From an uncultured Asticcacaulis sp. (GTDB lineage Bacteria > Pseudomonadota > Alphaproteobacteria > Caulobacterales > Caulobacteraceae), in contig CAMLPZ010000149.1 in assembly GCA_946482045.1 (NCBI GenBank), positions 1 through 10,050 on the forward strand: a stretch of 10,050 nucleotides of DNA, written 5' to 3'. Below are positions 1 to 5,607 of the stretch, in pieces; position 1 is the first letter of the stretch, and the number at the start of each line of letters is the position of its first letter. The notes under the pieces are model-generated. The model was not told the DNA's origin and ran no database searches. It saw only the letters and a list, made by a program, of their open reading frames with translations. Both the position numbers and the translations under genes were made by a program.

Positions 1-449
1 CTCGCGCCGTACTCCAGCGTCACCGCCGTCACGATGACAATCGCCAGCAGGAACGGCACCTCATTGATCCGACGCCAGAACGTCTCGCTGCCGGCCGGCT
101 GACCTGATTGCAGCTTCTTGAAACGCGCCAGCAGAAAGTGGTGGTAGCCCGTCATCAGCACAACACCCAACAGCTTTACGTGCAGCCAGGGCTGCTTCAT
201 CGCCACCGACCAATCGGGCGAAAAGCGCAGGTAGAGCAGCCACACGCCGAACACCCAAGCCGCGATCATCGCCGGGTTCATGATGATCTTGAGCAGATTG
301 CGCTCCATGACCGCAAAGACGCTGACCACGTCCGGCTTGCCGGCATTCTGAACATGATAGACAAACAGGCGCGGCAGGTAGAGAAGCCCTGCCATCCACG
401 CAATGACCGCCAGGATATGCAGACCCCGAGCTAAATCGTACCAGTTCAT
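1..449 (-). CDS. hemJ: HemJ, protoporphyrinogen IX oxidase (partial, C-terminus cut by window edge)
   Basis: HemJ is an inner-membrane protein that oxidises protoporphyrinogen IX to protoporphyrin IX, the step before ferrochelatase. The 149 visible residues match the family: an N-terminal helix with a conserved His (His11, in GLHILAVIAW), then GLLYLPRLFVYH (21-32), VMERNLLK (48-55), the segment WLHVKLLGVVLMTGYHH (88-104) and INEVPFLLAIVIV (128-140). Four hydrophobic stretches can be seen at about 6-27, 57-76, 89-108 and 130-147. Only a few residues should be missing, because the reading frame is still open at base 1. The ATG shares one base with the TAA stop of hemH (TAATG), which suggests translational coupling in a heme operon. 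Family assignment is confident; the exact C-terminus is unseen. Confidence 0.93.
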   Translation of the reverse strand, partial: MNWYDLARGLHILAVIAWMAGLLYLPRLFVYHVQNAGKPDVVSVFAVMERNLLKIIMNPAMIAAWVFGVWLLYLRFSPDWSVAMKQPWLHVKLLGVVLMTGYHHFLLARFKKLQSGQPAGSETFWRRINEVPFLLAIVIVTAVTLEYGA

Positions 450-1474
450 TATCCTGCCCTCCTCTTCGGACAGAAGCGATGACAGGCGTCACAATCGTGG
501 TCACCGATCACGGCTTCGGGAGACCCGACGGCTTTCAGCACTTCGTCGTTAAGGGCCTTGATATAGTTCTCGTCGACACCCAGCGCCGGGATGCGGATAT
601 ATTCGGCAATGCCGGCGTCCTTTGCCAGATGGCCATATTCGATATCGAGCTCGACCAGGGTCTCGATGTGCTCGGAGACAAAGGCGATCGGCACAACGAT
701 GACATTCTTGCCGTCCCTGCCCGCCTGGCGAATGGTCTCATCCGTCGATGGCCCGATCCATTTCAACGGTCCGACGCGGCTTTGATAGCAGATGACATGC
801 TCGACCGGCATGTCCAGCACGCGCATGACCCGCGCGACCGTCGCTTCGACCTGTACTTGGTAAGGATCGCCTTGCTTGACGATCTTTTCCGGCAACCCAT
901 GCGCCGAGAACAACAACCGGTAATCCTGCCGGTTCTTGACGGTTTTCAGCCTGGTGCGGATCAGGTCCGCGTGCGCCTTGATGAAGTGATCATTGTGCGA
1001 GTAGCAGCAGACCTCGGTGACCTTCGCATTGCCCTTGTATGCCTTCTTAAAGGCTTCAACGGCCGTCAGCGTCGTGGTCGAGGAGAACTGCGGATAGAGC
1101 GGCAACAGGACGACCTCATCGGGTCGCCACGCAGCGATATCGGCCGCGGCCTGTTCAATAAACGGATGCCAGTAGCGCATGCCGATAAAGACACGCGTCT
1201 CGAGGCCCTTGGTGTGGCTGTTGATATAGGCTTCAAGCGCCTGGGCTTGGGCCTCCGTTTCCCGCAGGATGGGTGACCCTCCACCCATACGCGCATAGTT
1301 CTTGCGTGCTTCGGGCGCCCGCCGGCTGGCGATCATTGAAGCTACGCCCTGACGGATGCCGAAGGGCAGCCCGATGATATATTTGTCGCGAAACAGGTTG
1401 TACAGAAACGGCTTGACGTCTTCCGGGTTTTTCGGCCCGCCAAGATTAAACAACAAGACGGCAATGCGTTTCAT
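449..1474 (-). CDS. hemH: Ferrochelatase, probably [2Fe-2S] type
   Basis: This enzyme inserts Fe2+ into protoporphyrin IX to make protoheme. The 341 residues cover the whole family length. Visible motifs are the N-terminal LLFNLGGP (7-14), the LLPLYPQFSSTTT segment (123-135), the catalytic His192 in FSAHGLPEKIVKQGDPY (189-205) and the metal-site Glu268 in VSEHIETLVELDIEY (266-280). The tail holds Cys328, Cys331 and Cys335 (C-x2-C-x3-C). Ferrochelatase of Caulobacter crescentus is known to carry a [2Fe-2S] cluster, so these are likely ligands. The fourth ligand would have to be internal; Cys156 or Cys157 are candidates (inference). The ATG overlaps the hemE TGA by one base (TGATG) and the stop overlaps hemJ by one base. 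Confidence 0.97.
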   Translation of the reverse strand: MKRIAVLLFNLGGPKNPEDVKPFLYNLFRDKYIIGLPFGIRQGVASMIASRRAPEARKNYARMGGGSPILRETEAQAQALEAYINSHTKGLETRVFIGMRYWHPFIEQAAADIAAWRPDEVVLLPLYPQFSSTTTLTAVEAFKKAYKGNAKVTEVCCYSHNDHFIKAHADLIRTRLKTVKNRQDYRLLFSAHGLPEKIVKQGDPYQVQVEATVARVMRVLDMPVEHVICYQSRVGPLKWIGPSTDETIRQAGRDGKNVIVVPIAFVSEHIETLVELDIEYGHLAKDAGIAEYIRIPALGVDENYIKALNDEVLKAVGSPEAVIGDHDCDACHRFCPKRRAG

Positions 1475-2499
1475 CAGCCTCTGATCCGTTTCAGCGCCCG
1501 TTCGACGTTTGCGATCGGCGTATCCGGGAAAATGCCGTGGCCCAGGTTGAAGATCAAGGGCCCCTGCCCCCAGGCTTCGAGAATCCCGTCGATCTGTGCG
1601 TCCAGTGCCGTGCCACCCGACCGCAGGACTACGGGATCGAGCGCGCCCTGGATCGGCTTTTGTACCTGAAGCTGTTTACCGAGTGTCAGGGGCGTCGCTG
1701 TGCCCAGGGCCAGGGCATCGACCGGGACGGCGTCGAGATAGCTTTGGCAGCGGGCTTCTGCGCCCCTTGGAAAGCCTATGATCGGCAGGGTCACGCCCAG
1801 TTGGCGGACGCGCCCAATCAGGCGAATATGCGGTTGGGTCACCAACTGATCGAAATAGGGATCCGGGAACCCTTCCGCCCAGCTTTCAAAGATCTTCAAA
1901 GCCTGCGCACCGGCATCGGCCTGCATCTTGAGATAATGAGCGGAGGCTTCGATGACGATATCCAGAACCTCTGCGACCTTTTCCGGCTGCTCATAGACGA
2001 AGCTGCGGATGAGGCTGCGATCGTGAGCTTTCTTACCGTTGAGCATATAAGTCATGACGGTCCAGGGGCCGCCGCAGAAGCCGATCAGCGTCGTTTCCGG
2101 ACCAAGAGCGCTGCGAACCCGCTGAACAGTCTCTCCGACGTTCCTGAGAGCCTCGCCAGCGGCTGGCGCTTTGTCACGCATGACAGTTGTGTCAGGCAGA
2201 TCGCCTAGGATCGGTCCCTCCCCGGCAGCAAAGGTCAGATCCTGACCGAGCGCCAGCGGGATCATCAGGATGTCCGAGAAAAGTATGGCTGCGTCAAATC
2301 CAAAACGGCGGATGGGTTGCAGCGTCGCTTCGGCTGATTTTTCCGGGTTCAGACAAAAATCGACGAAGCCAGAGGTCGATGCGCGAAGCTCACGGTATTC
2401 CGGCAGGTAGCGCCCGGCCTGACGCATGAACCATACCGGTGTAGGGCTGACGGTCTGACCGGCCAGAACCCGGAGTATGGATGCCTGAGGAGGGGTCAT
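1474..2499 (-). CDS. hemE: Uroporphyrinogen decarboxylase
   Basis: Cytoplasmic enzyme that removes four carboxyl groups from uroporphyrinogen III to give coproporphyrinogen III. Length is normal at 341 residues. Signature 1 is present (PVWFMRQAGRYLPEYRELR, 21-39, with the substrate-binding Arg26 and Arg30), as are the catalytic-site Asp76 in FSDILMIP, signature 2 (IGFCGGPWTVMTYM, 139-152) and His321 in NLGHGIFPDTP. The segment that often reads GLDWT is ALGTAT here (264-269), a local difference. Its ATG begins the leftward operon hemE-hemH-hemJ. No strong Shine-Dalgarno is visible; a GGGATTG lies about 6-12 bases upstream. The promoter should lie in the origin region to its right, as in C. crescentus, where hemE is transcribed out of Cori. 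Confidence 0.97.
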   Translation of the reverse strand: MTPPQASILRVLAGQTVSPTPVWFMRQAGRYLPEYRELRASTSGFVDFCLNPEKSAEATLQPIRRFGFDAAILFSDILMIPLALGQDLTFAAGEGPILGDLPDTTVMRDKAPAAGEALRNVGETVQRVRSALGPETTLIGFCGGPWTVMTYMLNGKKAHDRSLIRSFVYEQPEKVAEVLDIVIEASAHYLKMQADAGAQALKIFESWAEGFPDPYFDQLVTQPHIRLIGRVRQLGVTLPIIGFPRGAEARCQSYLDAVPVDALALGTATPLTLGKQLQVQKPIQGALDPVVLRSGGTALDAQIDGILEAWGQGPLIFNLGHGIFPDTPIANVERALKRIRG

Positions 2500-2527
2500 G
2501 GAGTCAATCCCGGTGCAAAACGACGCT

Positions 2528-2571
2528 CCCTCTTAGAGAACCCTCTAAAAAGAAGAAAGAGGAAGAAGAGG
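2528..2571. repeat. CCCTCT direct repeat, small palindrome and 25-base polypurine tract
   Basis: CCCTCT occurs at 2528-2533 and again at 2541-2546. TTAGAG (2533-2538) and CTCTAA (2543-2548) form a 6-bp inverted repeat with a 4-base gap. An uninterrupted purine run then covers 2547-2571 on the plus strand. The block lies in the hemE 5' leader or promoter zone at the edge of the putative origin. Purine strand bias of this kind can ease melting or form unusual DNA structure, but its role here is unknown. Confidence 0.6.
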
Positions 2572-2659
2572 TTTTTAGTAGCGGGGATGACGTGGAAAAT
2601 TGCCGCAGGGTTTTTGGTTGTCCCGCCTTTTTCACAGTTCGTCCCATTCTTGAAAAAGC

Positions 2660-2690
2660 GTGTCCACACCCCTGTGGGAAATTGGGATAA
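2660..2690. promoter_or_regulatory. Cluster of three DnaA-box-like 9-mers
   Basis: Against the bacterial DnaA consensus TTATCCACA, three 9-mers match at 7 of 9 positions: GTGTCCACA at 2660-2668 (plus), TTTCCCACA at 2673-2681 (minus) and TTATCCCAA at 2682-2690 (minus). The first two face each other around CCCC, and the third directly abuts the first CtrA box at 2691. Weak, non-canonical boxes are expected in Caulobacter-type origins. Binding is inferred from the consensus and the location only. Confidence 0.5.
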
Positions 2691-2705
2691 TTAACCAAAC
2701 GCTAA
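2691..2705 (+). promoter_or_regulatory. Near-consensus CtrA box (TTAA-N7-CTAA)
   Basis: TTAACCAAACGCTAA matches 7 of the 8 fixed positions of the CtrA consensus TTAA-N7-TTAA and keeps the preferred TTAACC start. CtrA~P binds such boxes in Cori to block initiation in swarmer cells. It directly adjoins a DnaA-like 9-mer on the left. Confidence 0.6.
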
Positions 2706-2726
2706 CTATAGTTAAAACTTCGTAAA
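2703..2726 (+). promoter_or_regulatory. 12-bp perfect palindrome overlapping a near-consensus CtrA box (TTAA-N7-TAAA)
   Basis: TAACTATAGTTA (2703-2714) is its own reverse complement. It runs from the end of the first CtrA box into a second one at 2712-2726, whose right half is TAAA instead of TTAA. Two CtrA-type boxes thus sit back to back, with starts 21 bp apart (about two helical turns). Confidence 0.45.
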
Positions 2727-2753
2727 GAAATTTTCCCAATCGGATGTGAATGG

Positions 2754-2768
2754 TTAATAAAGTGTTAA
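2754..2768 (+). promoter_or_regulatory. Perfect CtrA box (TTAA-N7-TTAA)
   Basis: TTAA (2754-2757), seven bases, TTAA (2765-2768) is an exact match to the CtrA consensus. It lies in the middle of the AT-rich core between hemE and ppsR, where C. crescentus Cori also has CtrA sites. This is the strongest single motif supporting CtrA control of this origin. Confidence 0.72.
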
Positions 2769-2793
2769 ACCGTTCACATGAAAGCGTCACACA

Positions 2794-2808
2794 TTCATAC
2801 ATTATTAA
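2794..2808 (-). promoter_or_regulatory. Near-consensus CtrA box (TTAA-N7-TGAA on the minus strand)
   Basis: On the plus strand the site reads TTCA (2794-2797), seven bases, TTAA (2805-2808), one mismatch from the consensus. Its TTAA also starts a second possible half-site reading right (TTAACC from 2805). The start is 40 bp from the perfect box, close to four helical turns. Confidence 0.5.
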
Positions 2809-2840
2809 CCCATTGGTCAGAACCGGGATAAATATGGCGG

Positions 2841-2922
2841 TTATCAACCTCTGACCACAGGGGAACAACGTTCTCTGTTTTCTCCTGACAGTTGCGCCCA
2901 ACTTGTCTGGCATTTGTCCACG
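2841..2922 (+). promoter_or_regulatory. Two right-side DnaA-box-like 9-mers
   Basis: TTATCAACC at 2841-2849 and TTGTCCACG at 2914-2922 each match TTATCCACA at 7 of 9 positions and point the same way. They lie to the right of the AT-rich core, opposite the cluster at 2660-2690. Between them is an imperfect hairpin (GACAGTTG at 2887-2894 with CAACTTGTC at 2899-2907). Assignment is by consensus and context only. Confidence 0.4.
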
Positions 2923-2950
2923 GATTCGGTGCACAGGATTCTTTTCGATT

Positions 2951-3064
2951 GGGTTTGGGGCCATGGCCCTAGCCTTCCTGATATCTTTCCTGCTTTCACC
3001 CCTTGCGGGTGAAAGCCAGGGAAAGATAAAAGCAGGCTCGTGGGGTCAAGACCCACACCCCGGC
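2951..3064. repeat. Composite palindromic element A (REP-like arm, long hairpin, REP-like arm)
   Basis: The left arm starts GGGTTTGGGGCC and holds a perfect 12-bp palindrome GGGCCATGGCCC (2958-2969). The middle is a hairpin of 20 bp with two single-base bulges: 2982-3001 pairs with 3007-3028 around the loop CTTGC. The right arm is GTGGGGTC-AA-GACCCAC (3040-3056) followed by ACCCC. Read on the minus strand, the right arm begins GGGGTGTGGG and ends TGACCCCAC, closely like the right arm of the element at 7667-7790. The central hairpin has no clean T-run, so terminator activity is doubtful. The element ends about 14 bases before the ppsR start codon and so lies in its leader or promoter. Confidence 0.6.
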
Positions 3065-3077
3065 ACAAAGGCTCCTC

Positions 3078-3947
3078 ATGTCCGAAACCGCCAACACCCT
3101 CTCCTCCGGCCGTATCGGCACCTATTTCCACGTCCACCTGGTCTCGGACTCAACCGGCGAAACCCTGAACGCTCTGGCCAAGGCGGCAGCGGCGCGTTTT
3201 GAAGGCATCCTGCCGATCGAACATATCTATGTCCTGATCCGCTCTGAAAAGCAGCTCGACCGCGCCATGACGGAAATCGAGAGTTTCCCGGGCATCGTCC
3301 TGCACACCATTGTCGACGCCGAACTGCGCACAGCTTTGGAAATGCGCTGCCGCGAGCTGGATATTCCGGCGATCGGCGTGCTCGATCCGCTGGTTGTCGC
3401 CTTCTCGCGTCACCTGGGCGCTTCGGTATCCAAGCGCGTCGGCGCCCAGCACAATCTGGATAATGAATATTTTGAACGCATCGAGGCGTTGAACTATGCC
3501 ATTGCCCACGATGACGGCGCCATGGCGGACAAGCTGCGTCAGGCCGATGTCGTGCTGGTCGGCGTGTCACGGACCTCGAAGACCCCGACCTGCATCTATC
3601 TGGCCCACCGCGGGATCAAGGCCGCCAATATTCCCCTCGTCCCAGGCCGCGACCTCCCGGAAGAATTGGACCACCTCAACGATCCGCTGATCGTTGGCCT
3701 GATCGCCTCACCCGAGCGCTTGATCCAGATCCGCCGCAATCGCCTGCTGACACTGAATAATGACGACAGGCCATCGACCTATACCGATCAGGAAGCCGTT
3801 CGGCAGGAAATCATTGCGGCCCGGCGGTTTTTTGAGCGCAAGGAATGGCCGGTGATCGATGTGACACGGCGGTCCGTGGAAGAAACCGCGGCCAATATCA
3901 TCAGCCTGTTGAATGAGAAGCGGACGGGTAGGCTGGGCGGAATTTAG
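3078..3947 (+). CDS. ppsR: Pyruvate,phosphate dikinase / PEP synthase regulatory protein (DUF299)
   Basis: This family (PDRP/PSRP) is bifunctional. It phosphorylates a threonine of pyruvate,phosphate dikinase or PEP synthase using ADP, and removes the phosphate by phosphorolysis, so switching the target between off and on. The 289 residues are full length. Visible motifs are HVHLVSDSTGETLNAL (18-33), EALNYAIAHDDG (136-147), the P-loop-like nucleotide motif GVSRTSKT (162-169) and AHRGIKAANIPLVPG (176-190). Which dikinase it controls cannot be told from this window. The ATG has a fair ribosome site (AAAGG, six bases upstream). It is the first gene to the right of the putative origin and is read away from it. 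Its stop codon is immediately followed by the palindromic element at 3948. Confidence 0.93.
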   Translation: MSETANTLSSGRIGTYFHVHLVSDSTGETLNALAKAAAARFEGILPIEHIYVLIRSEKQLDRAMTEIESFPGIVLHTIVDAELRTALEMRCRELDIPAIGVLDPLVVAFSRHLGASVSKRVGAQHNLDNEYFERIEALNYAIAHDDGAMADKLRQADVVLVGVSRTSKTPTCIYLAHRGIKAANIPLVPGRDLPEELDHLNDPLIVGLIASPERLIQIRRNRLLTLNNDDRPSTYTDQEAVRQEIIAARRFFERKEWPVIDVTRRSVEETAANIISLLNEKRTGRLGGI

Positions 3948-4109
3948 TTCAGATTCAGGGGCGGGAGCCCCTGCACCCCGAAACGCGACGGTGATTAGTC
4001 ACTTTAATAATCAAAAAGCGGGACTCTAAAGAGTTCCGCTTTTTGATTATTGATGTAATTAGCCTCCATCGACTTATGGGGTGCAGGGGCTCCCGCCCCT
4101 GAATCTGAA
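3948..4109. repeat. Composite palindromic element B: 32-bp perfect inverted repeats around a terminator hairpin
   Basis: Bases 3948-3979 (starting TTCAGATTCAGGGGC) are an exact reverse complement of 4078-4109. Each arm contains a small palindrome AGGGGC-GGGA-GCCCCT (3957-3972 on the left), typical of REP sequences. The 98-bp interior holds a separate long hairpin (4006-4051). The element begins at the base after the ppsR stop and ends five bases before the maf ATG. GANTC sites lie in both arms (3952, 4101) and in the inner stem (4022). No target-site duplication or transposase is visible. It could be a REPIN-type REP doublet or a small MITE; the internal palindromes favour the former. Confidence 0.85.
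4006..4051. terminator. Bidirectional intrinsic terminator inside element B
   Basis: AATAATCAAAAAGCGG (4006-4021) pairs perfectly with 4036-4051. The stem goes on through a G-T and four more pairs (ACTC with GAGT) to the loop TAAA (4027-4030). The A-run on the left and T-run on the right (TTTTTGATTATT) flank a GC core, so it can act as an intrinsic terminator on either strand. It would end ppsR transcripts and make maf independent of ppsR. Confidence 0.75.
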
Positions 4110-4114
4110 TTGAC

Positions 4115-4711
4115 ATGACCCAGACACTGATCCTCGCCTCCGGCTCCGCCTCCCGCGCCATGCTCCTCAGCAATGCCGGCATTCCCTTCGTCAAAATCCC
4201 GTCGACCGTCGACGAAGACCAGATCAAGGACGAATGCCTGCTGCGCGGCTTTACCCCCAAGGCCATCGCCATGCGCCTGGCCGAAGCCAAGGCTCAGCAG
4301 GTCGCGCTCGCAAACCCCGGCCTGGTCCTGGGTGGCGACCAGGTCCTGCAGCTCGAAAACGACCTGATCAGTAAATCACCCGACATGAACGCCGCCCGCG
4401 ACCTCCTTAAGCGGATGAGCGGCAAGACCCACTATCTCCATGCCGGCATGGCCCTGTGCGAAAACGGCCAGCTTATCTGGTCATCGGTTGAGACGGCCGA
4501 AATGTCCGTCCGGCCCCTTACCGACGCCTTTATCGACCGCTATCTCGACGAGGCCGGCGAAAAACTGCTGTCGACCGTCGGCAATTACATGCTCGAAGGC
4601 TCGGGCGTTCACCTGTTCGACAGCATACGCGGCGACTATTTCACCGTGCTGGGTCTCCCGCTCCTGCCCCTGTTGGGCAAACTCCGCCAACTGAAGGTGC
4701 TGAACCCATGA
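4115..4711 (+). CDS. maf: Maf family nucleotide pyrophosphatase
   Basis: Maf proteins hydrolyse non-canonical or modified nucleoside triphosphates to monophosphates and have been linked to division arrest. The 198 residues are a normal length. The family start LILASGSASRAMLLSNAGIPF (5-25) is present with the LAS-x-S-x-R pattern, followed by PKAIAMRLAEAKA (48-60), VLGGDQVL (71-78, family GAD position with Asp75), LLSTVGNYMLEGSG (151-164) and VLGLPLLPLL (178-187). The exact nucleotide specificity is not readable. The start is fixed by the early LASGSASR motif, yet there is no Shine-Dalgarno: the bases before the ATG are the end of a palindromic repeat plus TTGAC. Its stop overlaps the aroE start by four bases (ATGA), so it heads the maf-aroE-coaE run. 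Confidence 0.9.
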   Translation: MTQTLILASGSASRAMLLSNAGIPFVKIPSTVDEDQIKDECLLRGFTPKAIAMRLAEAKAQQVALANPGLVLGGDQVLQLENDLISKSPDMNAARDLLKRMSGKTHYLHAGMALCENGQLIWSSVETAEMSVRPLTDAFIDRYLDEAGEKLLSTVGNYMLEGSGVHLFDSIRGDYFTVLGLPLLPLLGKLRQLKVLNP

Positions 4712-5607
4712 TCGATACCCTCCCCACAGGCGCGGCCAAGGTCGCCGCCATCGTTGGCCAACCCGTCCATCACTCGATGAGCCCGTTTCTGCACAATGCC
4801 TGGCTGCGGTCGATGAAGCTGAACGGTGTCTACGCCGCCTTCTCCCCCAAGGACGAACACGCTTTCGAACGCCTGATCCTGTCGTGCCGTAGTAATGGCA
4901 TAAAAGGTGTGAACGTGACCGCCCCGTTCAAGGCCCAGGCCTTGGCGCTGGCGGATACGGTCGCCGAAAGCGCGCGCCATTGCGGCTCGGCCAATGTGCT
5001 GACCTTTGACGACGACGGCTATGTCCACGCCCAGAGCACCGATGGCCATGGCCTGATCCGCGCCTTTGAGCTTCAGGCGCCGGACTGCGATCTGAAATCG
5101 GGCCCGGTCGTCATCATGGGCGCTGGCGGAGCGTCCCGCGCAGCCGTCGCCGCTATGCTCGAAGCCGGTAGCCCCGAAGTCCGCATCGTCAACCGGACCC
5201 TGGCCCGCGCCGAAGAACTTGTCTTCGCGTTTCAGACCGACCAATCGCACATCCACCTGACCGGCAAGGAAAAGACGATTTCCTTCCGCCAGAAAGTCAC
5301 GGCCTTCGAACTGACCGATGTCGATCGCGCCTTCGATGGCGCCGTCGCGGTTATCAACGCAGCCTCGGGTGGCCCCCTGCCCCTGTTCGATGCGCTGGAT
5401 GACAATGCGACGATCATGGACATGACCTACCGGCCGCTGAAGACCAACTGGCTCAAGGCCGCCGAGGAACGCGGCCTGAAGACTGTTGACGGCTTGAACA
5501 TGCTGATTGAACAGGCGCGGCCAAGCTTCGAAGCCTTCTATGGCCAGCTGCCCGATGCCGATTTCGACATCCGAAGCCTGGCGCTCGACTATTTGGGTGA
5601 AAAATGA
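4708..5607 (+). CDS. aroE: Shikimate dehydrogenase
   Basis: NADPH-dependent reduction of 3-dehydroshikimate to shikimate in the aromatic amino acid pathway. The 299 residues are slightly longer than usual, partly from a segment at about 174-203 (rich in charged residues) after the nucleotide-binding motifs. Visible are the shikimate site GQPVHHSMSPFLHNAW (17-32), GVNVTAPFK (67-75) with catalytic Lys75, STDGHGL (110-116) with Asp112, the Rossmann loop GAGGASRA (138-145), NRT (162-164) for NADP phosphate, and TVDGLNMLIEQARPSFEAFYG (259-279). It overlaps maf by four bases upstream and coaE by four bases downstream, which suggests coupled translation. Confidence 0.96.
   Translation: MIDTLPTGAAKVAAIVGQPVHHSMSPFLHNAWLRSMKLNGVYAAFSPKDEHAFERLILSCRSNGIKGVNVTAPFKAQALALADTVAESARHCGSANVLTFDDDGYVHAQSTDGHGLIRAFELQAPDCDLKSGPVVIMGAGGASRAAVAAMLEAGSPEVRIVNRTLARAEELVFAFQTDQSHIHLTGKEKTISFRQKVTAFELTDVDRAFDGAVAVINAASGGPLPLFDALDDNATIMDMTYRPLKTNWLKAAEERGLKTVDGLNMLIEQARPSFEAFYGQLPDADFDIRSLALDYLGEK

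Larger units (their letters stand above)
2500..3077. other. Putative chromosomal replication origin (Cori-like) between hemE and ppsR
   Basis: This 578-bp gap carries no credible gene. By position it matches Cori of Caulobacter crescentus, which lies between hemE and the DUF299 gene. The sequence supports this: bases 2681-2840 have about 36% GC by hand count, against GC-rich flanking genes. They hold one perfect TTAA-N7-TTAA CtrA box and three near matches. DnaA-box-like 9-mers lie at 2660-2690, 2841-2849 and 2914-2922, and CcrM-type GANTC sites at 2501, 2923 and 2937. A 25-base purine run sits on the hemE side and a hairpin element on the ppsR side. Genes leave the gap in both directions. 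Origin function itself is inference from synteny plus motifs; no canonical TTATCCACA box and no clear IHF site was found. Confidence 0.8.

Noticed and set aside
479..1276. 265-codon open frame on the plus strand across hemH
   Set aside because: It is antisense to a full-length ferrochelatase with all catalytic motifs, has no recognisable family features and is a GC-codon-bias shadow.
1537..2208. 223-codon open frame on the plus strand across hemE
   Set aside because: Antisense to conserved hemE; the protein shows no domain.
2843..2855. IHF site at the ATCAA in the origin
   Set aside because: The sequence after ATCAA lacks the TTR half of the IHF consensus, so no site is claimed.
2632..3137. 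Minus-strand open frames (110 and 97 codons) in the hemE-ppsR gap
   Set aside because: They span the AT-rich CtrA/DnaA region and hairpins, overlap ppsR and have no protein-like features or ribosome sites; the gap fits an origin.
2903..3202. 99-codon plus-strand frame at the ppsR start
   Set aside because: It overlaps ppsR out of frame and covers the hairpin element; no family resemblance.
3948..4109. Transposon with terminal inverted repeats
   Set aside because: The 32-bp inverted repeats look like transposon ends, but no target-site duplication is seen and the arms are themselves REP-like palindromes around a terminator, so a REP doublet is the better reading; a MITE is not excluded.
4636..5256. 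206-codon minus-strand frame across aroE
   Set aside because: Shadow of aroE; the plus-strand gene has full shikimate dehydrogenase motifs.
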